From the NCBI RefSeq assembly GCF_900111765.1, contig NZ_FOIB01000007.1, forward strand, positions 310,001 through 374,000: a stretch of 64,000 bases of DNA. Direction: 5' to 3'. The position numbers were made by a program, and so were the translations under genes. This DNA is from Myxococcus fulvus (lineage in GTDB: Bacteria; Myxococcota; Myxococcia; Myxococcales; Myxococcaceae). Positions 8,154 to 15,887 of this stretch are shown in pieces. Every line of letters starts with the position of its first letter. Positions within the stretch are counted from its first letter, which is position 1. A model generated the notes under the pieces. That model saw only the letters and a list, made by a program, of their open reading frames with translations, searched no databases and was not told the DNA's origin.

Positions 8154-8780
8154 ATGCGCAACCCGGGTCACCGGAGAGAAGAGGTCCTCAAGGCGGCGCT
8201 CGAGTGCTTCCTGGAGCGAGGCGTCGAGGGCACGACGATGGCGGCCATCCGCGAGCGTTCGGGGGCCAGCACGGGGAGCATCTACCACCTGTTCGAGAAC
8301 AAGGAGGCCATCGCGGCCGCCCTCTACTTGGAGGTGCTCGGCGAGTACCAGACGGGGCTCTTGAAAGAGCTGGAGCAGCATCCCGGCGCGCGCGAGGGCA
8401 TCGAGGCGCTGGTGCGCCACCACCTGGACTGGTCCCTGTCCCGTCCCGACGCGGCCCGCTTCCTGGTGGAGGCGCGGAGTGGAGCGGCCGTCACCGCGGC
8501 GGAGACGCGCATCCGCGAGCAGAACAAGGGCTTCTTCCGTCAGCTCAAGGACTGGTGGCAGGGCCACGTCCGCGACGGCACGTTCGACGAGATGCCCTTC
8601 GAGCTCTTCCTCGCCATCCTCCGGGGGCCGGCGCAGGAGATGCTCCGGGAGTGGCTCGCTGGCAGGACGAAGACGGACCCGCGCACCGCGATACCCGTCC
8701 TGGCCCGTGCGGCCTGGCAGTCCGTCGAAAAGCGCCCCACGAGCGCACGGAAGGGTGGGGCGACACCGCGACGACCTTGA
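8154..8780 (+). CDS. TetR-family transcriptional regulator
   Basis: A 208-residue TetR/AcrR protein. The N-terminal helix-turn-helix is typical (EEVLKAALECFLERGVEG, then MAAIRERSGASTGSIYHLFENKE), and the rest is the all-helical ligand-binding and dimerisation region. It likely represses itself and the divergent thioesterase/flavin-barrel operon by binding the TAGAA-N5-TTCTA repeats directly upstream. The ligand is not predictable; a fatty acid or acyl-CoA would fit the neighbouring thioesterase. A basic C-terminal tail (KRPTSARKGGATPRRP) extends beyond the usual family end. Confidence 0.92.
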   Translation: MRNPGHRREEVLKAALECFLERGVEGTTMAAIRERSGASTGSIYHLFENKEAIAAALYLEVLGEYQTGLLKELEQHPGAREGIEALVRHHLDWSLSRPDAARFLVEARSGAAVTAAETRIREQNKGFFRQLKDWWQGHVRDGTFDEMPFELFLAILRGPAQEMLREWLAGRTKTDPRTAIPVLARAAWQSVEKRPTSARKGGATPRRP

Positions 8781-8798
8781 GTCACGCGGCCCCGAGCC

Positions 8799-9116
8799 TC
8801 AAGGCCCGGAGGTGCGCGGATGAATCCGGGCCACGCGTCCGAGCACATCGGAGCGCCGTGCCCACCCGTTGATCCTCCCCAGCGCGTTGCCAATCAAGAC
8901 GCGCTCGGGCGTGGCGTCCTTGACCAGGTGGAGCAGCGCGCCGCCCTTCCAGCGCACGAAGACGACATCTCCCGCGCGCACCTCCAACGGACTCACCGGG
9001 GCCAGCGTCACGGGCTGGTTGTCCTCGATGACTCCGCGCATCGAGCCACCCCTGGGGCGTACCGTGATGTCCTTGCCTTGCGTCAGCGCCTGAAGTGCGT
9101 CCGTCATCCAACCCAT
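8799..9116 (-). CDS. Small S24/S26-like (LexA/signal-peptidase fold) protein
   Basis: Only 105 residues, consisting of little more than the S24/S26 catalytic core. RPRGGSMRGVI carries the putative nucleophile Ser, and LLHLVKDATPERVLIGNALG carries a Lys at the place of the general base in LexA and signal peptidase I. There is no DNA-binding domain and no membrane anchor, so it is neither a canonical LexA repressor nor a leader peptidase. Possible roles are a self-cleaving switch, a small protease or a catalytically idle binding domain. The ATG at 9114-9116 is preceded by GAGGAG, which is part of a perfect 34-bp palindrome. A second ATG three codons in is possible. Confidence 0.72.
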   Translation of the reverse strand: MGWMTDALQALTQGKDITVRPRGGSMRGVIEDNQPVTLAPVSPLEVRAGDVVFVRWKGGALLHLVKDATPERVLIGNALGRINGWARRSDVLGRVARIHPRTSGP

Positions 9117-9118
9117 GT

Positions 9119-9152
9119 CACGTCTCCTCGAGGAATTCCTCGAGGAGACGTG
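9119..9152. repeat. Perfect 34-bp palindrome overlapping a ribosome-binding site
   Basis: Each 17-base half is the exact reverse complement of the other; the core is CTCGAGGAATTCCTCGAG. It lies between the icmF stop and the start of the S24/S26-like gene and ends 2 bp from that start codon. In mRNA it would form a long hairpin that hides the GAGGAG ribosome-binding site. As DNA it could be an operator. There is no U-run. Confidence 0.85.
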
Positions 9153-9174
9153 GGGCGCTCAGCGGGCTGACGGA

Positions 9175-12100
9175 CTACATGTTCCGCCGGTACTGCCCGC
9201 CGACCTCGTACAGGGCGCGGGAGATCTGCCCGAGCGTGCAGACCTTACAGGCGTCCATCAGCGCGGCGAAGATGTTGCCGTTGTCGAGCGCCGCGCGCTT
9301 CACGGCCTCCAGCGCGGCCGGAGCCACGTCCGCGTTGCGCTTCCAGAACGCGTCGCGCGAGGTGATGGAGTAGTCCTTCTCCTCCTTCGTCGCGCGAATC
9401 ACCTCCGGCGGCGTCACGGTGGGCGAGCCCTTCGGGTCCAGGAACGTGTTCACCCCGATGATGGGCAGCGAGCCGTCGTGCTTCAGCGTCTCGTAGTACA
9501 GCGACTCCTCTTGAATCTTGGAGCGCTGGTACATGCGCTCCATCGCGCCCAGCACGCCGCCGCGCTCGGAGATGGCGCGGAACTCGGTGAGCACCGCGGC
9601 CTCCACCAGGTCCGTCAGCTCCTCGACGATGAACGAGCCCTGGTTGGGGTTCTCGTTCTTCGACAGGCCGAACTCCTTGTTGATGATGAGCTGGATGGCC
9701 AGCGCGCGCCGCACGCTCTCCTCGGTGGGCGTGGTGATGGCCTCGTCGTAGGCGTTGGTGTGCAGCGAGTTGCAGTTGTCGTTCAATGCCAGCAGCGCCT
9801 GCAGCGTGGTGCGGATGTCGTTGAAGGCGATCTCCTGCGCGTGCAGGGAACGGCCTGACGTCTGGATGTGGTACTTCAGCTTCTGCGAGCGGTCATTGCC
9901 GCCGTACTTGTCGCGGATGGCCTTGGCCCAGATGCGACGCGCCACGCGGCCGAGCACCGTGTACTCGGGGTCCATTCCGTTCGAGAAGAAGAACGAGAGG
10001 TTGGGCGCGAAGTCGTCGATGTCCATCCCGCGCGACAGGTAGTACTCGACGAAGGTGAAGCCGTTGGCCAGCGTGAAGGCCAGCTGGGAGATGGGGTTCG
10101 CCCCGGCCTCCGCGATGTGGTAGCCGGAGATGGACACCGAGTAGAAGTTCCGCACCTTCTTGTCGGTGAAGTACTGCTGGATGTCGCCCATCAGCCGCAG
10201 CGCGAACTCCGTGGAGAAGATGCAGGTGTTCTGCGCCTGGTCCTCCTTCAGGATGTCCGCCTGCACCGTGCCGCGCACCTGCTGGAGCGTGGACGCGCGG
10301 ATCTTCTCGTAGACCTCGCGCGGCAGCACCTCGTCGCCGGACACGCCGAGCAGGAGCAGCCCCAGCCCGTCATTGCCCTGCGGCAGCTCACCCTGGTAGC
10401 GCGGACGCGGCACGCCACGCTTCTGGTAGAGCGCGTCGATCTTCTGCTCGACCTCCTCCACCTTGTTGTTGGCGCGGATCCACTTCTCGCACTGCTGGTC
10501 CACCGCCGCGTTCAGGAAGAACCCGAGCAGCATCGGCGCGGGGCCGTTGATGGTCATCGACACCGACGTCGTCGGGTCCGCCAGGTCGAAGCCCGAGTAG
10601 AGCTTCTTCGCGTCGTCGACGTTGGCAATCGACACGCCCGAGTTGCCGACCTTGCCGTAGATGTCCGGCCGGTGGTCCGGGTCCTCGCCGTACAGCGTCA
10701 CCGAGTCGAACGCCGTGGACAGGCGCTTGGCCGGCAGCCCGCGCGACACGTAGTGGAAGCGCTTGTTGGTGCGCTCCGGGCCGCCCTCGCCGGCGAACAT
10801 GCGCGCCGGGTCCTCGCCCTCGCGCTTGAGCGGGAAGACGCCCGCGGTGAACGGGAACGCGCCGGGCGCGTTCTCGCGCAACAGCCACATCAGGATGTCA
10901 CCCCAGTCCTCGTAGCGGGGCAGGGCGATCTTCGGGATGCGCAGGTGCGACAGCGACTCGGTGAACAGGTCCAGCTCGATGACCTTGTCGCGCACCTGGT
11001 ACTGGTACTTGGACGCCGCGTAGCGCCGCTTCGTCGCGGGCCACTCGCTCAGGAGCCGGCGGCAATCCGGGTCCAGCCGCGACTCCAGATCCTTGTACAG
11101 CTCCACCAGCTCGCTCAGGTACGCGGGCTCGCCCTCGACGCGCTCGGTGACGTGCACCACGTCGGACGCGTCCTTCGGCTCGACGATCTCCAGCCGCTTC
11201 TTGCCGACGTTCTGCCGCAGCGCCTCGATGGTGCCGTGGAGCTGGTACATCCGCCGGGCGATGGCCGCCTGCGCGCGGGCGAAGCCATCGTAGGCCTCAC
11301 ACGTCTCGACGATCTCCGCGAGGTAGCGGGTGCGCTCGGGCGGGATGATCCACTTCTTCTCGCTCATGCCCGGCGTCTGGGCCAGGTGCGACTGGAGCGG
11401 AGCGCCTGTCTTCTTCACCACCGCGTCCATGATGGCGCGATAGAGCTGGTTCATCCCCGGGTCGTTGAACTGCGACGCGATGGTGCCGTGCACGGGCACC
11501 GCGTCATCCGCCGTGGTGAAGGCGTTGTGGTTGCGTTTCCACTGCTTGCGCACGTCGCGCAGCGCGTCCAGCGAGCCGCGCTTGTCGAACTTGTTGATGG
11601 CGATGACGTCCGCGAAGTCGAGCATGTCGATCTTCTCGAGCTGCGTCGCCGCGCCGTACTCGGCCGTCATCACGTAGAGCGATACGTCCGAGTGCTCGGT
11701 GATTTCGGTGTCGGACTGGCCGATGCCGGAGGTCTCCACCACGATGAGGTCGAAGCCCGCGGCCTTGCACACCTCGATGGAGTCGCCCACGTGCTTGGAC
11801 AGCGCGAGGTTGCTCTGCCGCGTCGCCATGGAGCGCATGTACACGCGCGGGTTGTCGATGGCGTTCATCCGGATGCGGTCGCCGAGCAGCGCGCCGCCCG
11901 ACTTGCGCTTCGACGGGTCCACCGACAGCACCGCCAGCGTCTTGTCCGGGAAGTCCGCCAGGAAGCGCCGCACCAGCTCGTCGACGAGGCTGGACTTGCC
12001 CGCGCCGCCGGTGCCGGTGATGCCCAGCACGGGCACGCGCGGCTGCTTCGAACTCAGCTTCGTCATCGCGTCGCGGAGCTGGTCTCCCACCGACGCGAAG

Positions 12101-12678
12101 TTCTCCGCGATGGTGATGAGCGAGGCGATCTGCATCGGCTCGCGCGCCGGCATCGCCGCCGCCGTCGGCGCGAAGTCCGCCGGGCGCTTCTCGAAGTCAC
12201 ACTCCTGGATGAGGTGGTCGATCATCCCCTGCAGGCCCATGGCCCGCCCGTCATCCGGGGAGTAGATGCGCGTGACGCCGTACGCGTGGAGCTCTTCGAT
12301 CTCCGTCGGCAGGATGGTGCCGCCGCCACCGCCGAAGACCTTGATGTTCGCCCCGCGCTGCTTCAGCAGGTCGATCATGTACTTGAAGAACTCGACGTGG
12401 CCGCCCTGGTAGGAGGTGATCGCGATGCCCTGCGCGTCCTCCTGGATGGCGCAGTCGACGATTTCGGCGACTGAGCGGTTGTGTCCCAGGTGGATGATTT
12501 CGGCGCCCGAGGCCTGCATCAGGCGGCGCATGACGTTGATGGCCGCGTCGTGCCCGTCGAACAGGGAGGCGGCCGTCACGATTCGCACGTGGAATCGCGG
12601 CTTGTAGGGCCCGGGAACCGGGGTCAACTGGACGTTTCGCACGGCGCGTACAGTAGGAGCGCGGTGGATGTCGGGCAA
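9175..12678 (-). CDS. icmF: Fused isobutyryl-CoA mutase/GTPase (IcmF)
   Basis: A protein of up to 1167 residues with the full IcmF order: B12-binding domain (LFDGHDAAINVM near 40-50), MeaB-like GTPase (P-loop GTGGAGKSS near 222-230) and the acyl-CoA mutase barrel in the second half. In the substrate pocket it has Gln in ILKEDQAQN and Phe in AGVFPLKR, where methylmalonyl-CoA mutase has Arg and Tyr. This is the isobutyryl/n-butyryl-CoA (or isovaleryl-CoA) type. The enzyme uses adenosylcobalamin, and the built-in GTPase gates cofactor loading and repair. The start is uncertain: TTG at 12678 gives the length above, while GTG at 12642 removes 12 residues. Neither has a Shine-Dalgarno sequence. Confidence 0.93.
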   Translation of the reverse strand: MPDIHRAPTVRAVRNVQLTPVPGPYKPRFHVRIVTAASLFDGHDAAINVMRRLMQASGAEIIHLGHNRSVAEIVDCAIQEDAQGIAITSYQGGHVEFFKYMIDLLKQRGANIKVFGGGGGTILPTEIEELHAYGVTRIYSPDDGRAMGLQGMIDHLIQECDFEKRPADFAPTAAAMPAREPMQIASLITIAENFASVGDQLRDAMTKLSSKQPRVPVLGITGTGGAGKSSLVDELVRRFLADFPDKTLAVLSVDPSKRKSGGALLGDRIRMNAIDNPRVYMRSMATRQSNLALSKHVGDSIEVCKAAGFDLIVVETSGIGQSDTEITEHSDVSLYVMTAEYGAATQLEKIDMLDFADVIAINKFDKRGSLDALRDVRKQWKRNHNAFTTADDAVPVHGTIASQFNDPGMNQLYRAIMDAVVKKTGAPLQSHLAQTPGMSEKKWIIPPERTRYLAEIVETCEAYDGFARAQAAIARRMYQLHGTIEALRQNVGKKRLEIVEPKDASDVVHVTERVEGEPAYLSELVELYKDLESRLDPDCRRLLSEWPATKRRYAASKYQYQVRDKVIELDLFTESLSHLRIPKIALPRYEDWGDILMWLLRENAPGAFPFTAGVFPLKREGEDPARMFAGEGGPERTNKRFHYVSRGLPAKRLSTAFDSVTLYGEDPDHRPDIYGKVGNSGVSIANVDDAKKLYSGFDLADPTTSVSMTINGPAPMLLGFFLNAAVDQQCEKWIRANNKVEEVEQKIDALYQKRGVPRPRYQGELPQGNDGLGLLLLGVSGDEVLPREVYEKIRASTLQQVRGTVQADILKEDQAQNTCIFSTEFALRLMGDIQQYFTDKKVRNFYSVSISGYHIAEAGANPISQLAFTLANGFTFVEYYLSRGMDIDDFAPNLSFFFSNGMDPEYTVLGRVARRIWAKAIRDKYGGNDRSQKLKYHIQTSGRSLHAQEIAFNDIRTTLQALLALNDNCNSLHTNAYDEAITTPTEESVRRALAIQLIINKEFGLSKNENPNQGSFIVEELTDLVEAAVLTEFRAISERGGVLGAMERMYQRSKIQEESLYYETLKHDGSLPIIGVNTFLDPKGSPTVTPPEVIRATKEEKDYSITSRDAFWKRNADVAPAALEAVKRAALDNGNIFAALMDACKVCTLGQISRALYEVGGQYRRNM

Positions 12679-12717
12679 GCGATTGAAGCGGGGCCCGCCG
12701 GGGCTCGACGCGGACTG

Positions 12718-13701
12718 TCAAGCCCTCGATGTCGGGAGGAAGGATTCCAGCACCCGCAGTGCGGCGGACGTCGGCGTGGCGCGTCCCTCACGCACCTCCG
12801 CCTCCAGCACTGGCACCAGGGCGGCCACCGTGGGGTTCGCATGCAGGGCCGCTCGCAGACCGTCCTGCACCATGGACCACATCCAGCCCACCTGCTGCGC
12901 GCGCCGTCGCTGCTCCAGTGTCCCGGAGGCCACGCGCTTGCCCACCTGTGCCTCCAGCGCCTCCCACAGCTTGGCGATGCCCTGGCCCTCCAGCGCGCTG
13001 CACGTGGTGACCACGGGCTCGTTGCCCGGACGCATCAGGTGCAGCGCGGCGCGCAGCTCGGAGCGGGCCCGCTCGGCCCTCGGCAGGTTGTCGCCGTCCG
13101 CCTTGTTGATGGCGAGCATGTCCGCCACCTCGAGGATGCCGCGCTTGATGCCCTGCAGCTCGTCGCCCGCGCCCGCGAGCATCAGCACCAGGTAGAAGTC
13201 CACCATGTCGGCGACCACCGTCTCCGACTGGCCCACGCCCACCGTCTCCACCAGCACCACGTCGAACCCCGCCGCCTCGCACAACAGCAGCGTCTCCCGC
13301 GTCTTGCGCGCGACACCGCCCAGCGTGCCGCTGGAAGGGCTGGGCCGGATGTACGCGGCCGTCTCGCGCGACAGCCGGGCCATGCGCGTCTTGTCGCCCA
13401 GGATGCTGCCGCCGGAGATGGTGCTCGACGGGTCGATGGCGAGCACCGCCACGCGCCGCCCCTCGCCCACCAGGTGCATGCCCAGCGCGTCGATGAACGT
13501 GCTCTTGCCCACGCCGGGCACTCCGCTGATGCCGATGCGCCGGCTGCCGCCCGTGAAGGGGAGCAGCCGGGTGAGGACCTCCTGCGCGAGCGCCTGGTGG
13601 CGCGGATGTCCGCTCTCCACCAGGGTGATGGCGCGCGCGAGCACGGAGCGATCCGCCGAGCGGACGCCGTCCACGTAGGCGTCCACCGTCAGCTGCTTCA
13701 C
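12718..13701 (-). CDS. meaB: Methylmalonyl-CoA mutase-associated GTPase MeaB
   Basis: A 327-residue G3E GTPase of the MeaB/ArgK family. GVPGVGKSTFIDALG is the P-loop, AIDPSS and GGSILGDKTRM follow, VETVGVGQSE is the Walker B/switch region and NKADGDN supplies base specificity. It chaperones methylmalonyl-CoA mutase, controlling adenosylcobalamin delivery and removing damaged cofactor. It starts at a GTG that overlaps the TGA of the large-subunit gene (GTGA), so the mutase and its chaperone are translationally coupled. The adjacent IcmF carries its own fused GTPase, so MeaB is expected to serve only the upstream heterodimeric mutase. Confidence 0.95.
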   Translation of the reverse strand: MKQLTVDAYVDGVRSADRSVLARAITLVESGHPRHQALAQEVLTRLLPFTGGSRRIGISGVPGVGKSTFIDALGMHLVGEGRRVAVLAIDPSSTISGGSILGDKTRMARLSRETAAYIRPSPSSGTLGGVARKTRETLLLCEAAGFDVVLVETVGVGQSETVVADMVDFYLVLMLAGAGDELQGIKRGILEVADMLAINKADGDNLPRAERARSELRAALHLMRPGNEPVVTTCSALEGQGIAKLWEALEAQVGKRVASGTLEQRRRAQQVGWMWSMVQDGLRAALHANPTVAALVPVLEAEVREGRATPTSAALRVLESFLPTSRA

Positions 13702-15887
13702 GCCTCCTCCTGCGCCGCCGTCAGCTTCTCCAGCAGCTCCAGGGCGGCCTTCGAGATGACCGTACCGGGCCCGAAGATGGCGGCAGCGCCCGCGGCGCGC
13801 AGCTCGTCGTAATCCTGCGCGGGGATGACGCCGCCCACGACGACCATGATGTCCTCGCGGCCCAGCTCGCTCAGCGCGCGCTTGAGCTGCGGCACCAGCG
13901 TGAGGTGTCCGGCCGCCAGCGAGCTGGCGCCCACCACGTGCACGTCGTTCTCCACGGCCTGTCGCGCGGACTCCTCGGGCGTCTGGAACAGCGGGCCGAT
14001 GTCCACGTCGAAGCCCAGGTCCGCGAACGCGGTGGCGATGACCTTCTGTCCTCGGTCATGCCCGTCCTGGCCCATCTTCGCGATGAGGATGCGAGGCCGG
14101 CGGCCGAAGCGCGCGAGGAACGCGTCCGCCGCGGCGCGGGCCTCGGTGATGCCCTGGGCGTCCTTGCCCGCTTCGCTCGAATACACGCCGGACACGCTCC
14201 TCACCGTGGCTTCGTAGCGCCCGAAGACCTTCTCGAGCGCGTCGCTGATTTCCCCCACCGTCGCCTTCGCGCGCGCCGCGTCGATGGCGAGCGCCAGGAG
14301 ATTCCCCTCGTTGCGCCGGCCCGCCTCGGTGAGCGCCTCCAGCTTGCGGCGCACGTCGTCCGCGTTGCGCTCGGCGCGCAGTTCCTTGAGCCGGGCGATC
14401 TGCGCCTCGCGCACCGCGGAGTTGTCCACCTTGAGGATCTCGATGTTGTCGGGACGCTCGGGCGGGTACTTGTTCACGCCGATGATGGCCTGACGGCCAG
14501 AGTCGATGCGCGCCTGCGTGCGGGCCGCGGCCTCCTCGATGCGCAGCTTGGGCAGCCCCGCCTCGATGGCCTTCGTCATACCGCCCAGCGCCTCGACCTC
14601 CTGGATGTGTCCCCACGCCTTCTGCGCCAGCTCGTGCGTGAGCCGCTCCACGTAGTAGCTGCCACCCCACGGGTCGATGACGCGCGTGGTGCCGCTCTCC
14701 AACTGGAGATACAGCTGCGTGTTGCGGGCGATGCGCGCGCTGAAGTCCGTGGGCAGCGCAATCGCCTCGTCGAGCGAGTTGGTGTGCAGGCTCTGCGTGT
14801 GGCCCTGCGTCGCGGCCATGGCCTCCACGCACGTGCGCACCACGTTGTTGAACACGTCCTGCGCGGTGAGGCTCCAGCCGGAGGTCTGCGAGTGGGTGCG
14901 CAGCGCCAGGCTCTTGTCGCTCTTGGGGCTGAAGCCCTTGATGAGCCGGGCCCAGATCATCCGGGCCGCGCGCATCTTCGCCACCTCCATGAAGAAGTTC
15001 ATGCCGATGGCCCAGAAGAACGACAGGCGCGGCGCGAACGCGTCCACGCCCAGTCCCGCCGCGAGCCCCGCGCGCACGTACTCCACACCGTCCGCCAGGG
15101 TGTAGCCGAGCTCCAGGTCCTGCGTCGCTCCGGCCTCCTGCATGTGGTAGCCGCTGATGCTGATGCTGTTGAAGCGCGGCATCTTCTCCGCGGTGAAGCG
15201 GAAGATGTCGCCGATGATGCGCATCGACGGGCCCGGCGGGTAGATGTACGTGTTGCGGACCATGAACTCCTTGAGGATGTCGTTCTGGATGGTCCCGCTG
15301 AGCTGCTCCGGCTTGACGCCCTGTTCCTCGGCCGCCACCACGTAGAGCGCCAGGATGGGCAGCACCGCCCCGTTCATCGTCATCGACACGCTCATCTGGT
15401 CGAGCGGGATGCGGTCGAACAGGATGCGCATGTCCTTGATGGAGTCGATGGCCACGCCCGCCATGCCCACGTCACCGGCGACGCGCGGATGGTCGCTGTC
15501 GTAGCCCCGGTGCGTGGCCAGGTCGAAGGCGATGGACAGGCCCTTCTGACCGGCCGCGAGGTTGCGGCGGTAGAAGGCGTTGGACGCCTCGGCCGTGGAG
15601 AAGCCCGCGTACTGGCGCACCGTCCACGGCTGCTGCACGTACATGGTGGAGTAGGGGCCGCGAACGAAGGGCGGCAGGCCCGGCAGAGAGCCCAGGTGCT
15701 CGACGTCCGCCAGGTCCTCGGGCGTGTACACCGCCTTGACGGGGATGCCCTCGGGCGTGTCCCAGTGCTCGGCGTCCTTCAGCGTGGCGCGGGCCTTCTC
15801 GCGCTGCGCCTCGAGCGCGGCGGCGGTCGGCTGGGTCTCCGGTGCGTCGAAGGCGATGCCGGAGAAGTTCGGGACGTGGGGTCGCAT
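13698..15887 (-). CDS. scpA: Methylmalonyl-CoA mutase, large (catalytic) subunit
   Basis: At 729 residues it matches the family. The N-terminal barrel has GPYSTMYVQQPWTVRQYAGF with the substrate Tyr, and NDILKEFMVRNTYIY with the Arg that binds the methylmalonyl carboxylate. The C-terminal B12 domain has KMGQDGHDRGQKVIA (DxHxxG, base-off/His-on binding). It interconverts succinyl-CoA and (R)-methylmalonyl-CoA, linking propionyl-CoA and odd- or branched-chain metabolism with the TCA cycle. The ATG overlaps the stop of the small-subunit gene by one base (TGATG), and its stop overlaps the meaB start. No epimerase or propionyl-CoA carboxylase gene is in the window. Confidence 0.96.
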   Translation of the reverse strand: MRPHVPNFSGIAFDAPETQPTAAALEAQREKARATLKDAEHWDTPEGIPVKAVYTPEDLADVEHLGSLPGLPPFVRGPYSTMYVQQPWTVRQYAGFSTAEASNAFYRRNLAAGQKGLSIAFDLATHRGYDSDHPRVAGDVGMAGVAIDSIKDMRILFDRIPLDQMSVSMTMNGAVLPILALYVVAAEEQGVKPEQLSGTIQNDILKEFMVRNTYIYPPGPSMRIIGDIFRFTAEKMPRFNSISISGYHMQEAGATQDLELGYTLADGVEYVRAGLAAGLGVDAFAPRLSFFWAIGMNFFMEVAKMRAARMIWARLIKGFSPKSDKSLALRTHSQTSGWSLTAQDVFNNVVRTCVEAMAATQGHTQSLHTNSLDEAIALPTDFSARIARNTQLYLQLESGTTRVIDPWGGSYYVERLTHELAQKAWGHIQEVEALGGMTKAIEAGLPKLRIEEAAARTQARIDSGRQAIIGVNKYPPERPDNIEILKVDNSAVREAQIARLKELRAERNADDVRRKLEALTEAGRRNEGNLLALAIDAARAKATVGEISDALEKVFGRYEATVRSVSGVYSSEAGKDAQGITEARAAADAFLARFGRRPRILIAKMGQDGHDRGQKVIATAFADLGFDVDIGPLFQTPEESARQAVENDVHVVGASSLAAGHLTLVPQLKRALSELGREDIMVVVGGVIPAQDYDELRAAGAAAIFGPGTVISKAALELLEKLTAAQEEA

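Noticed and set aside
9119..9152. Possibility that the EcoRI/XhoI-containing palindrome is a cloning or adapter artefact
   Set aside because: It fits seamlessly into a region with a working ribosome-binding site and intact flanking genes. I keep it as natural, but resequencing would settle it.
9868..12474. 868-codon plus-strand reading frame opposite icmF
   Set aside because: It is an antisense shadow caused by high third-position GC. Its composition (Arg/Leu/Val/His-rich) has no domain, while icmF on the other strand is fully recognisable.
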